From JACMLD01 sp038229695 (GTDB lineage: Bacteria > Bacteroidota > Bacteroidia > Chitinophagales > Chitinophagaceae): 17,864 bases of DNA. Below, one piece after another: positions 7,696 to 14,594 of the stretch. Position 1 is the stretch's first letter. Each line of letters starts with the position of its first letter. A program made the translations under genes and the position numbers. A model generated the notes under the pieces. The model was not told where the DNA came from. It did not search any database and saw only the letters and a list, made by a program, of their open reading frames with translations. The stretch lies in NCBI GenBank assembly GCA_038229695.1, contig JBBROE010000095.1, positions 1 through 17,864 of the forward strand, read 5' to 3'.

Positions 7696-10611
7696 ATGAG
7701 AAATTTTTCCTGGTGCTTACTCCTGCTCCTCCCGTTTTCGGTGGCCGCCCAACAACCTGCTTCCCGGTGGGCCGACAGCGTCTTTGCCACGCTCACACCT
7801 GAACAGAAGATCGCCCAGCTGATGGTTATCCGGCTTTCTTCCGGCAACGCCGCAAAGACTACGGTCACTTTCTACAACAAAGAAGTGGAGGATGCCATCA
7901 GAAAATATAATATTGGCGGCATCTGCCTCTTCCAGGGCGGGCCGGTTATGCAGGCCGGTTACATCAATTATTTCCAGTCGATCGCTCAAACCCCCATCAT
8001 GGTCTGTATCGACGGAGAAAACGGGGTTGGCATGCGGATGGACAGCGTGGATGGCCTGCCGCACCAGATGATGCTCGGTGCCACAACAGACCCGGGGTTG
8101 TTATACCGGTTTGGAAAGATCGTCGGGCAGCAATGTAAACGCGCCGGCATCCAGGTGAACTATGCGCCCGTGGTCGACATCAACAATAACCCCGACAACC
8201 CCGTAATCAATGACCGGTCCTTCGGGGAAGATAAATACAAAGTGGCTGCTTTCGGCGTCAATTATATGCGGGGTATGCAGGACGAAGGCGTGATGGCCTG
8301 TGCGAAACATTTCCCAGGGCATGGCGACGTAGCGGTAGATTCCCATAAGGACCTGCCGGTCATCAACAAGACAATGGCAGAACTGGATTCCCTGGAATTG
8401 TATCCCTTCCGGGAAATGATAAAAGCCGGTGTGGGCAGCATGATGGTCGCGCACTTGTCCATTCCGGCCATTGACGACAGACCCAACCGCCCCACTTCAA
8501 TTTCCTACAATAATGTTACCGGCCTGCTCCGCAATAAACTTGGCTTCACCGGGCTTACCTTCACCGATGCCCTCGAAATGAAAGGCGTATCAAAATATTT
8601 TCCCGGCGGCGATGCATCTGTGCAATCGCTGATAGCAGGCAATGACATGCTCTGCCTGCCCGGTGATATTCCCGATGCCATCGAAAAGATTAAAGCGGCG
8701 ATTGCAGCCAACCAGCTGAGCCAGCAGGATCTTGACGCCCATGTAAAAAAAGTGCTGGACGCCAAATACCGGTATGGACTTGCTACTTTAAAACCCGTCG
8801 ACACTTACCACCTCACCGAAGATCTCAACCGCTCACTTCCAGCCCTCGACCGAGAAATTGCCGAAAACGCGGTCACCCTTCTCCGTAATGATGACCCCTT
8901 TGTTTTCCCCCTGCCGGTGAACACCAGTAAACGAGTGGCCTATATAGGTTTTGGCCTGTTGGCCGATGACGCCTTCGGCGAAAGAATGCGACAGGATTAC
9001 CGGGCACACTGCTATTATTTCGATTACAGCCTCGACAGCAGTAAGGCAAACGCCCTGTTGAGCCTGCTGACTAACCGGTACGATGAGGTGATTATCGGTC
9101 TCCACAATTACGCCCGCTATCCGGCCAACAATTTTGGCATAAGCGATGCCGCACTTTCACTGGTAAGAACCATCCAGCAACAGTTCAATTCAGTCACCTT
9201 CGCTTTCGGTAATCCTTATGCGATAAAAAATTTCTGTTCGGCTAAAAACCTGGTTGCCTGTTATGAAGATGATGCCATGATACAACGCACAGCCGCGGAT
9301 CTGCTCAATGGCCGCTTCACGGCAAGGGGCCGGCTTCCGGTAACCGTATGTCCAGAACTGCCTTATGGCTCGGGCATACTTGCCGTGCACCAGCTGGCTG
9401 ACATAGCGCCGGGTCTCGAAGGTCTGAAGGCGGACGTGCTTAATAACATCGATTCCATTGCAAATGACGCTATCGCCAAACATGCTTTTCCGGGTTGCGT
9501 GGTGCTGGTGGCCCGCAACGGAAAAGTAGTGTTGAACCGCGCCTATGGGTACCTTACGTACGACAGCACAGCGCCGGTATACAGCCAGACCATCTACGAC
9601 ATGGCGTCTGTCACCAAGATTATGGCCACCCTGCTGTCTGTCATGAAACTGTATGATGAAGGAAAAATCAAGCTGCAGAAAACACTGGGGGACTATCTCC
9701 CATGGACAAAGGGTACCAACAAAGCCGGCCTTAAAATCTACGATATCCTGCTGCACCAGGCCGGCCTGAAATCGTTTATCCCTTTCTTCCGGGAAACATT
9801 GGACAGCACCCATCCCGATTTGGTTTCGGGAAAATTCTATTCCATGAAGCCGGATTCCCTGCATCGTATCCGCGTGGCCGACCACATGTTCATGCGGAAC
9901 GACTGGACGGACACGATCTACGAAAGAATCCTAAAAAGCCCCGTAGGAAAACAGGGTGTATATATTTATAGCGACAACGACTTTATCTTCCTGGGCAAAA
10001 TCGTGGAAGCGCTGAGCGGACTTACCCTGGACCAGTATGCGAAACAGAATTTTTATGATAAACTTGGGCTGACCTTTACCGGCTTTAAACCGAGGGAACG
10101 GTTTCCCCTGAATTATATCGCGCCCACGGAAAATGAAAAGGGATTCCGGAACCAGCAGCTCTGGGGGGATGTCCATGACCCCGGCTCTGCCATGTTTGGC
10201 GGGGTGGCTGGTCATGCCGGCCTGTTCACCAATGCGTATGACCTGTCGGTACTGTGCCAGATGTTGCTGAATGGCGGAACATTTAATGGCCAGGAACTGC
10301 TGAAAAAGAAAACCATCAGCTATTTCTCCGAATACCACGGCGAAAACAGCCGGCGTGGAATTGGGTTCGACAAACCAGAGAAAGATAATGCAACCAGTAA
10401 GGACCCCTACCCGGCACGCGCGGCGTCGCCGCTCACGATTGGGCATACCGGTTACACGGGAACCTGCTTCTGGATAGATCCCAAATACAACCTGGTATTC
10501 GTATTTTTAGCTAACCGCGTTTACCCCGACGGAGGTACCAACATGAAGATTTCGACTTTGAGCGTGCGCCGCAAAATCCTCGACACCGTATATGACGCAA
10601 TGCCAAAATAA
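7696..10611 (+). CDS. Exported fusion of GH3 beta-N-acetylglucosaminidase (NagZ-like) and beta-lactamase-fold hydrolase (AmiE-like)
   Basis: The 971-residue protein begins with a signal peptide (hydrophobic residues 5-17, AAQQ cleavage region), so it acts in the periplasm or at the surface. Residues about 25-365 are a GH3 domain with the NagZ-specific KHFPGHGDVAVDSH (204-217), whose Asp-His pair acts as acid/base, and TDALEM with nucleophile Asp291. Residues about 385-560 resemble the C-terminal alpha/beta domain of two-domain GH3 enzymes. Residues about 580-970 are a serine beta-lactamase/class C fold with SVTK (Ser638, Lys641), YSDND (758-762, YxN position) and HTG (917-919). In Bacillus subtilis, separate NagZ and AmiE act in sequence to release GlcNAc and the stem peptide from muropeptides. 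This fusion could do both steps (inference). The start at 7696 is chosen from the signal peptide and the promoter. The gene appears monocistronic or leads the next operon. Confidence 0.92.
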   Translation: MRNFSWCLLLLLPFSVAAQQPASRWADSVFATLTPEQKIAQLMVIRLSSGNAAKTTVTFYNKEVEDAIRKYNIGGICLFQGGPVMQAGYINYFQSIAQTPIMVCIDGENGVGMRMDSVDGLPHQMMLGATTDPGLLYRFGKIVGQQCKRAGIQVNYAPVVDINNNPDNPVINDRSFGEDKYKVAAFGVNYMRGMQDEGVMACAKHFPGHGDVAVDSHKDLPVINKTMAELDSLELYPFREMIKAGVGSMMVAHLSIPAIDDRPNRPTSISYNNVTGLLRNKLGFTGLTFTDALEMKGVSKYFPGGDASVQSLIAGNDMLCLPGDIPDAIEKIKAAIAANQLSQQDLDAHVKKVLDAKYRYGLATLKPVDTYHLTEDLNRSLPALDREIAENAVTLLRNDDPFVFPLPVNTSKRVAYIGFGLLADDAFGERMRQDYRAHCYYFDYSLDSSKANALLSLLTNRYDEVIIGLHNYARYPANNFGISDAALSLVRTIQQQFNSVTFAFGNPYAIKNFCSAKNLVACYEDDAMIQRTAADLLNGRFTARGRLPVTVCPELPYGSGILAVHQLADIAPGLEGLKADVLNNIDSIANDAIAKHAFPGCVVLVARNGKVVLNRAYGYLTYDSTAPVYSQTIYDMASVTKIMATLLSVMKLYDEGKIKLQKTLGDYLPWTKGTNKAGLKIYDILLHQAGLKSFIPFFRETLDSTHPDLVSGKFYSMKPDSLHRIRVADHMFMRNDWTDTIYERILKSPVGKQGVYIYSDNDFIFLGKIVEALSGLTLDQYAKQNFYDKLGLTFTGFKPRERFPLNYIAPTENEKGFRNQQLWGDVHDPGSAMFGGVAGHAGLFTNAYDLSVLCQMLLNGGTFNGQELLKKKTISYFSEYHGENSRRGIGFDKPEKDNATSKDPYPARAASPLTIGHTGYTGTCFWIDPKYNLVFVFLANRVYPDGGTNMKISTLSVRRKILDTVYDAMPK

Positions 10612-10667
10612 ACGATAACGGTGAGGGCTAGCTGAAAACGTATGGCATAACCTTTTAAACAAATGGT

Positions 10668-11264
10668 ATGACAGCAAAACAAAAAATCTTCCGCAGCATC
10701 TATCCGCTGCTGCGTCGTTTCGCGGCGATGTCGCCGGAAATGGGCCGCGTGCTGGAAAACAGGACGGCGACCGCACCTGTTTCATTTTACAGTTTACAGT
10801 CGACCCTCAACGGCGGCTCCCTGTTTGATTTCTTCCAGCTGCGCGGGAAAAAAGTGTTGGTGGTGAATACCGCATCGGGTTGTGGGTTTACCGGCCAGTT
10901 TGAAGCGTTGCAGGAACTCTCCGACAAAGAAGGCGGAAAGCTGTGGGTACTGGCCTTTCCCGCTAACGATTTCAAAGGGCAGGAAGCGGGTTCCGATGAA
11001 GCCATTGCGCTTTTTTGTAAAGAATCTTATCAAATTACTTTTCCGCTCATGAAAAAGACCAGCACCCTGCAAACAAAAGAGCAGCATCCGGTCTACCAAT
11101 GGCTTACCCAGCCCGCAAAGAACGGGTGGAACAGCCTGTCGCCCAACTGGAACTTTTGCAAATACCTGGTCGATGAAAACGGCCGGCTGACGCATATTTT
11201 CGGCACGGCGGTATCACCGCTCGGAAAAGAAGTTGCCGATGCCCTGGCCCTGCCCGCCGTATGA
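10668..11264 (+). CDS. Glutathione peroxidase family protein
   Basis: This is a thiol peroxidase of the glutathione-peroxidase family that would reduce H2O2 or lipid hydroperoxides. The fold motif VNTASGCGFTGQFEALQ holds the peroxidatic Cys72. FPANDFKGQE supplies Gln105, and PNWNFCKYLVDENG supplies Trp161 and Asn162, completing the catalytic tetrad. The Cys that usually resolves the sulfenate in thioredoxin-dependent members, near a K-C-[DE]-VNG motif, is replaced: here the segment reads KKTSTLQTK. The remaining cysteines are Cys117 and Cys164. About 35 residues precede the core (a basic N-terminal helix), longer than in many bacterial members. The stop overlaps the SDR start (ATGA). Confidence is high on family and low on reductant. 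Confidence 0.93.
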   Translation: MTAKQKIFRSIYPLLRRFAAMSPEMGRVLENRTATAPVSFYSLQSTLNGGSLFDFFQLRGKKVLVVNTASGCGFTGQFEALQELSDKEGGKLWVLAFPANDFKGQEAGSDEAIALFCKESYQITFPLMKKTSTLQTKEQHPVYQWLTQPAKNGWNSLSPNWNFCKYLVDENGRLTHIFGTAVSPLGKEVADALALPAV

Positions 11265-12043
11265 GCCGCATTGCGCTGATCACCGGCGCGTCCCGCGGTA
11301 TAGGCCGCGAACTGGCCTTCTTGTTTGCGCGTGACGGGATAGGTGTTGTACTCGTTGCGCGCAGCGAAAATGACATGCGCGCAGTCTCACTGGCGATTAG
11401 GCAGACCTGCACTGTGCCCGTTCATATGATACCCCTTGACCTTTCCGTTCCCGGTTCACAAACGGTAATTGCTGATTACTGCAGGGAGCATCAGCTTCAC
11501 ATCAGCTACCTCGTCAACAATGCCGGCTTTGGAGATTACGGGGCTTTTGCAGTTGCGGACTGGCGCCGGCAGCAGGATATGATCAATGTAAATATTATGG
11601 TACTCACCGCGCTCACCCGCGAATTTTTACCGCGGATGCTGGAAGGGGGGCACGGCCGCATCCTCCAGCTGGCTTCCGCTGCCGCCTTCGTGCCGGGCCC
11701 GCTGATGAGTGTGTACTTTGCCAGTAAGGCCTATGTGCTTAGTTTTTCAGAAGCGCTGTCGGCAGAGCTACTGCATACTGGTGTAACTGTGACAGCACTT
11801 TGCCCCGGCCCCACGGCAAGTGGGTTCCAGGAAGCCGCTTCCCTCGGCCGCAGCGTGCTTTACAACAGGCATCCCATTCCGTCTTCATCCACTGTGGCCC
11901 GGTATGGCTACCGCGCTATGATGAACGGGAAGCCGGTAGCGATTCATGGATGGACCAACAAGCTGATGGTATTGGCGGTGCGGCTTGTACCGAGGTCTGT
12001 GGTGCGGAACATGTCTTTGATGCTCCAAAAAGGTGGCCATTGA
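11261..12043 (+). CDS. Short-chain dehydrogenase/reductase (SDR)
   Basis: A classical SDR of 260 residues. The Rossmann glycine motif TGASRGIG lies at 8-15, and NNAG at 86-89. The catalytic Asn111, Ser139 (LASAAAF), Tyr152 and Lys156 (YFASK) are all present, followed by the PGPT cofactor loop at 182-185. Arg residues after beta-strand 2 (LVARSE) suggest NADP(H) preference, as in related DltE/YqjQ-like oxidoreductases; the substrate cannot be told from sequence. Translation is coupled to the peroxidase gene by ATGA, and a small membrane protein follows 26 bases later, so the three form a probable operon. No signal peptide is present, so it is cytoplasmic. Confidence 0.95.
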   Translation: MSRIALITGASRGIGRELAFLFARDGIGVVLVARSENDMRAVSLAIRQTCTVPVHMIPLDLSVPGSQTVIADYCREHQLHISYLVNNAGFGDYGAFAVADWRRQQDMINVNIMVLTALTREFLPRMLEGGHGRILQLASAAAFVPGPLMSVYFASKAYVLSFSEALSAELLHTGVTVTALCPGPTASGFQEAASLGRSVLYNRHPIPSSSTVARYGYRAMMNGKPVAIHGWTNKLMVLAVRLVPRSVVRNMSLMLQKGGH

Positions 12044-12069
12044 TTTAACCCTACCGTAAAATAAATGGT

Positions 12070-12588
12070 ATGTTCAGTAAGCAAGACATTGAAAAATATT
12101 TCCAGGCAGAAAAACAGCTGGGATGGCTGTTCATTGTAATCGGTTCGCTTTCGGTATTGATTTCAATCTATCTCCTTTTCTTCCAGAAGACGGCCTTTGG
12201 TAAAGGTGCGGCGATCCCGTTGCTCGTTCTCGGGTTGGTGGAACTGGCAGCCGCAGTAACGGTATCCAGGAGATCTGATGCCGACCGCACCCGGAATGTT
12301 TATGCGTATGACATGAACCCCGGACAGCTGCAGAAAGAGGAGTTACCGCGGATGGAAAAAGTGGTGCAGCGATTCATCCCGCTGAAACGGGCAGAGACGG
12401 CCTGTGTACTTGCTGGACTGCTACTGATGTTTTTTTTTCGTAAGAAGTCCGACCAGGCATTTTGGTACGGCCTGGGTTTTACCCTCACCTTGCAGGCGGT
12501 GCTGTTCCTGCTGGCCGATTTTTCTGCCTCGAAAAGAGCTGTCCGATATTACGCAGGATTGAAGTCCCACGTGGAAAAGCTGCATTAA
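12070..12588 (+). CDS. Hypothetical integral membrane protein, four predicted helices
   Basis: I do not recognise the family. The 172-residue product has four hydrophobic segments at about 18-38, 46-66, 108-124 and 131-150. A charged loop at 67-107 lies between the second and third, and the C-terminal tail is basic (SKRAVRYYAGLKSHVEKLH). The third segment ends in MFFFRKK, encoded over a run of nine T residues at about 12,430-12,438, a possible slippage site. The ATG at 12070 is preceded by AAATAAATGGT, nearly the same context as the peroxidase start (AAACAAATGGT). It is the last gene of the probable peroxidase-SDR operon. The first cluster repeat begins about 75 bases after its stop. Confidence 0.8.
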   Translation: MFSKQDIEKYFQAEKQLGWLFIVIGSLSVLISIYLLFFQKTAFGKGAAIPLLVLGLVELAAAVTVSRRSDADRTRNVYAYDMNPGQLQKEELPRMEKVVQRFIPLKRAETACVLAGLLLMFFFRKKSDQAFWYGLGFTLTLQAVLFLLADFSASKRAVRYYAGLKSHVEKLH

Positions 12589-12661
12589 AAATACTACGCG
12601 ATTACCCGACCGTTATAAATAGCACGTGATTTTCCATCACAGCAAAAACAAAACATTAAAT

Positions 12662-12900
12662 TGATGAACGCTGCCCGCGATTCCGTTGCCGCCAGATCTA
12701 TGGCGCTGACCCCTGCCACGATGCTTTTCACCTCTAAGCACAGGTGACCCCCAAAGAACCACCCGGAAACGGCTGTCTTCGTTTTCGGGACGCATTTTTT
12801 GCTTCTTTTTGGCGAAGCAAAAAGAAGAGAAAGACAATGTAGAAGAAATGAAAGCTATAGACTACATGCCGCAACGTCCCCTTGCGGGAGACGTTGCTGG
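12662..12900 (+). repeat. Cluster repeat copy 1 (B-H1-H2-H3)
   Basis: Module B (GATGAACGCTGCCCGCGA ... GGCGCTGACC) runs 12,662-12,712. H1 has arms 12,762-12,771 and 12,780-12,789 (CCCGGAAACG with CGTTTTCGGG, one G-T wobble) and is followed by T6. H2 has arms 12,802-12,811 and 12,818-12,827 (CTTCTTTTTG with CAAAAAGAAG). H3 lies at 12,871-12,897 (GCAACGTC-CCC-TTGC-GGG-A-GACGTTGC). Confidence 0.85.
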
Positions 12901-13055
12901 GAAGTATGGGGAGTGAAACGGCTGTTATCTTTTTCTGGGCGCCTGTTACCGGTACTTTTTGGCGAAGCGAGAAGGTAGGTAAAACCCCTCGCGAAAGAAA
13001 AATCCCATAAAGGGTTTATACTTAACCTTGATTGCCAGTCAACATCAGTAGCCGA
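12901..13055 (+). repeat. Cluster repeat copy 2, decayed (H1'-H2'-tail)
   Basis: A worn H1 (12,913-12,940) and H2 (12,951-12,980) are followed by a tail segment, GCGAAAGAAAAATCC ... CATCAGTAGCCGA, ending at 13,055. The tail aligns with 14,181-14,264 of copy 4. Module B is absent: H3 of copy 1 is only 15 bases before H1'. Confidence 0.7.
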
Positions 13056-13081
13056 AAATGTAGTGCTGCAGGCGGGTTCGT

Positions 13082-13216
13082 GTATAACGTACGCCCCGGA
13101 AACACTGCCCAATTGAATTATAGCGTCGAAGTTATCAACGAAAGGCCAAACAGATATTCTTCTGCCGGAAGAAAAGTACAGCGACGCACAGCAATACCAG
13201 TGCTAGGCGTTAGTTG
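13082..13216 (-). other. attC-like sequence next to the VOC stop codon
   Basis: On the minus strand, 8 bases after the VOC stop, CAACTAACGCC opens a ~135-base stretch that closes with GGCGTACGTTATAC. The ends are inverted relatives (TAACGCC and GGCGTACGTTA), and GCGTCG recurs in both halves. Each outer core site departs by one base from the canonical integron RYYYAAC/GTTRRRY pattern, and the arms pair poorly. Length and position suit an integron attC, but this is weak evidence. Confidence 0.25.
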
Positions 13217-13224
13217 TTTGTCCC

Positions 13225-13665
13225 TTATCCATTTCCATTGTATGTTGGGTCAAATTCCACCATCCATTCAATGCCATATTTATCTCTAAACATACCAAAA
13301 TATGAACCCCAGGGGCTATCTGTAATAGGCATTTCTATTGTTCCTCCTGCCGAAAGCCCGGTAAATAATTTATCCGCCTCTTCTTTGCTTTCCGTACTTA
13401 CTGAAATTTTACTTCTGTTTTCAAGCTCGCTTACTTTCCCCAAAAATTCCGGGACATCATTTGCCATCAGCATATTAGTTTTACCGATAGGCAAAGCAAT
13501 GTGCATGATTTTATTTTCCTCTTTCTCTGCTATGGGGAATTCAGGGCTTGATATATCCTTGAAGCGTATAATCTTTTTGAAGTCTCCCCCAAATACTGAT
13601 TTATAAAATATAAATGCTTCTTCTGCATTTCCGTTGAAGTTAATGTGCGGATTGATAAGTGCCAT
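13225..13665 (-). CDS. VOC-superfamily protein (PhnB/glyoxalase-like), probably acquired
   Basis: The 146-residue protein matches the PhnB-like branch of the vicinal-oxygen-chelate superfamily. It opens with INPHINFNGNAEEAFIFY, has KSVFGGDF and MHIALPIG, then MLMANDVPEF, and ends DSPWGSYFGMFRDKYGIEW, all typical. The function of such proteins ranges over dioxygenase, isomerase and antibiotic-binding roles, and none can be chosen here. The ATG at 13,665 is preferred over one nine codons upstream, because the PhnB-like N-terminus begins there and a TACATTTG promoter element lies 25-32 bases before it. GC is about 37% in a sampled 60-base row (13,381-13,440), clearly below the neighbouring genes. 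It sits alone inside the repeat cluster, in a segment that appears to interrupt a repeat unit, so recent transfer is likely. Confidence 0.9.
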   Translation of the reverse strand: MALINPHINFNGNAEEAFIFYKSVFGGDFKKIIRFKDISSPEFPIAEKEENKIMHIALPIGKTNMLMANDVPEFLGKVSELENRSKISVSTESKEEADKLFTGLSAGGTIEMPITDSPWGSYFGMFRDKYGIEWMVEFDPTYNGNG

Positions 13666-13689
13666 AATCTTTATTTTTTTGGTGTATTT

Positions 13690-13697
13690 CAAATGTA
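13690..13697 (-). promoter_or_regulatory. Bacteroidota -7 element TACATTTG for the VOC gene
   Basis: TACATTTG on the minus strand matches TAnnTTTG. It places the transcript start about 18-20 nt before the ATG at 13,665, leaving an A-rich leader. No good -33 element is seen. The promoter lies inside the inserted segment, so the gene carries its own. Confidence 0.45.
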
Positions 13698-13784
13698 CCG
13701 CTTAACTACAAAACAGATAGGGTATGAAAGCGTCAAAAAAAGTGGCTTTCTGCGTCGAGAGGGGTCCGATACAAAAACGCCAAT

Positions 13785-14013
13785 CGATCCTTTTAAAGCC
13801 AAAAGTAAGGCGCTGACCTGGGCCCCACTGCCCTTCTCCGCTTTGCACAGGCGATCCCCAAAGCTGAACCCGAAAACGGCAGGCATCCTTTTCGGGGCGC
13901 CTTTTTTGCCTACTTTTTTGGCGAAGCAAAAAGAACATAAAAGTAATTAACGTAAATAAAGTTTCTCCGTAAGTGTCGCAACGTCCCTTGCGGGAGACGT
14001 TGCTGGGAAGTGT
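13785..14013 (+). repeat. Cluster repeat copy 3 (partial B-H1-H2-H3)
   Basis: The copy resumes after the VOC segment. GGCGCTGACC is at 13,809-13,818. H1 at 13,869-13,896 keeps an 8-bp stem (CCCGAAAA/TTTTCGGG). H2 at 13,910-13,936 has lost several pairs (CTACTTTTTTG against CAAAAAGAAC). H3 at 13,978-14,003 is intact (GCAACGTC...GACGTTGC). Confidence 0.8.
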
Positions 14014-14015
14014 GT

Positions 14016-14264
14016 TGATGAACGCTGCCCGCGACCATGCTGCCGCCAGATCTCTGGCGCTGACCACATCCCCGCTGCCCTTCACCTCTATTTATAAATG
14101 ATTAACTGCGAACCACCCGAAAACGGCCGTCTTCGTTTTCGGGGCACCTTTTTTGCCTACTTTTTTGGCGAAACAAGAAAGTAGGTAAGAAAACCTTTGC
14201 GAAAGAAAAATCCTATACAGGGTAGATCCTTGGCCTTCATTTCTCGTCATCATCAGTAGCCGAT
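14016..14264 (+). repeat. Cluster repeat copy 4 (B-H1-H2-tail), internal empty-site reference
   Basis: Module B runs 14,016-14,064. H1 has arms 14,116-14,125 and 14,134-14,143, a perfect 10 bp. H2 has arms 14,157-14,167 and 14,174-14,184 (CTACTTTTTTG with CAAGAAAGTAG, one wobble). The tail ends in CATCAGTAGCCGATA near 14,264 and continues directly into the next copy. This junction is the uninterrupted form of the site occupied by the VOC segment. Confidence 0.85.
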
Positions 14265-14490
14265 ACTTTAAAGGCCAGATCTATGGCGCTGACCACAGCC
14301 CCGCTGCTCTTCATCTCTTTGCACAACAGCTCCCCAAAGGACCACCCGAAAACGGCTGTCTTCGTTTTCGGGGCGCATTTTTTGCTACTTTTTTGGCGAA
14401 GCAAAAAAGTAGGAAAGAAGACTTTTGAGAAAGAGATGCGCTTAAATGCACCAACATCCCCTTGTGGGCGAAGTTGCCGGGAAGTATGGG
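14265..14490 (+). repeat. Cluster repeat copy 5 (short B-H1-H2-H3)
   Basis: CCAGATCTATGGCGCTGACC (14,275-14,294) is the shortened module B. H1 has arms 14,345-14,354 and 14,363-14,372. H2 has arms 14,385-14,395 and 14,402-14,412 (CTACTTTTTTG with CAAAAAAGTAG, a perfect 11 bp with loop GCGAAG). A degenerate H3 lies near 14,451-14,480. This copy is the closest relative of R0 at 41-175. Confidence 0.85.
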
Positions 14491-14553
14491 AGTGAAACGG
14501 CTGTCATCGTTTTCGGGGCACGATCGACAACTCTTTTTCCCGAAGGAAAAAGA
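14491..14553 (+). repeat. Cluster repeat copy 6 (H1' remnant and variant hairpin)
   Basis: A worn H1 (GAAACG ... CGTTTTCGGGGCA, 14,494-14,519) is followed by a different but perfect hairpin, CTTTTTCC-CGAA-GGAAAAAG (14,533-14,552). On the minus strand this hairpin has a cUUCGg tetraloop. It lies 43 bases after the histidine-kinase stop and could mark the 3' end of that transcript, though no T-run follows. Confidence 0.6.
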
Positions 14554-14594
14554 ATACTCTACCCCTGAACACTGAAAGCCTCGAGATGAAAACG

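Larger units (their letters stand above)
13056..13784. mobile_element. Probable insertion of ~729 bp carrying the VOC gene into a repeat unit
   Basis: The repeat ends at ...CATCAGTAGCCGA (13,055) and resumes at CGATCCTTTTAAAGCC (13,785). In copy 4 the same two parts are directly joined (...CATCAGTAGCCGATACTTTAAAGGCC, 14,250-14,275). The intervening segment holds an attC-like sequence and an AT-rich VOC gene. No transposase, integrase or clear target-site duplication is visible, so the mechanism is unknown. Boundaries are by-eye alignments, good to a few bases. Confidence 0.45.

Noticed and set aside
9190..9885. 231-codon minus-strand frame inside the GH3 fusion gene
   Set aside because: It is antisense to a domain with intact SVTK and YSDN motifs; no independent support.
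12615..12640. GTGAT/ATCAC hairpin after the four-helix membrane protein gene
   Set aside because: The 5-bp AT-rich stem is followed by AGCAAAAAC, not T residues. The repeat H1 just downstream is a better terminator candidate.
12637..14495. Several 60-130 codon frames across the repeat cluster (12,637-12,837; 13,702-14,085; 14,283-14,495)
   Set aside because: They cross the hairpins H1 and H2 and share only repeat-derived words. There is no plausible start context or domain.
12662..14553. CRISPR array
   Set aside because: Repeats are long, diverged and irregularly spaced, with modular gain and loss; there are no uniform spacers and no cas genes.
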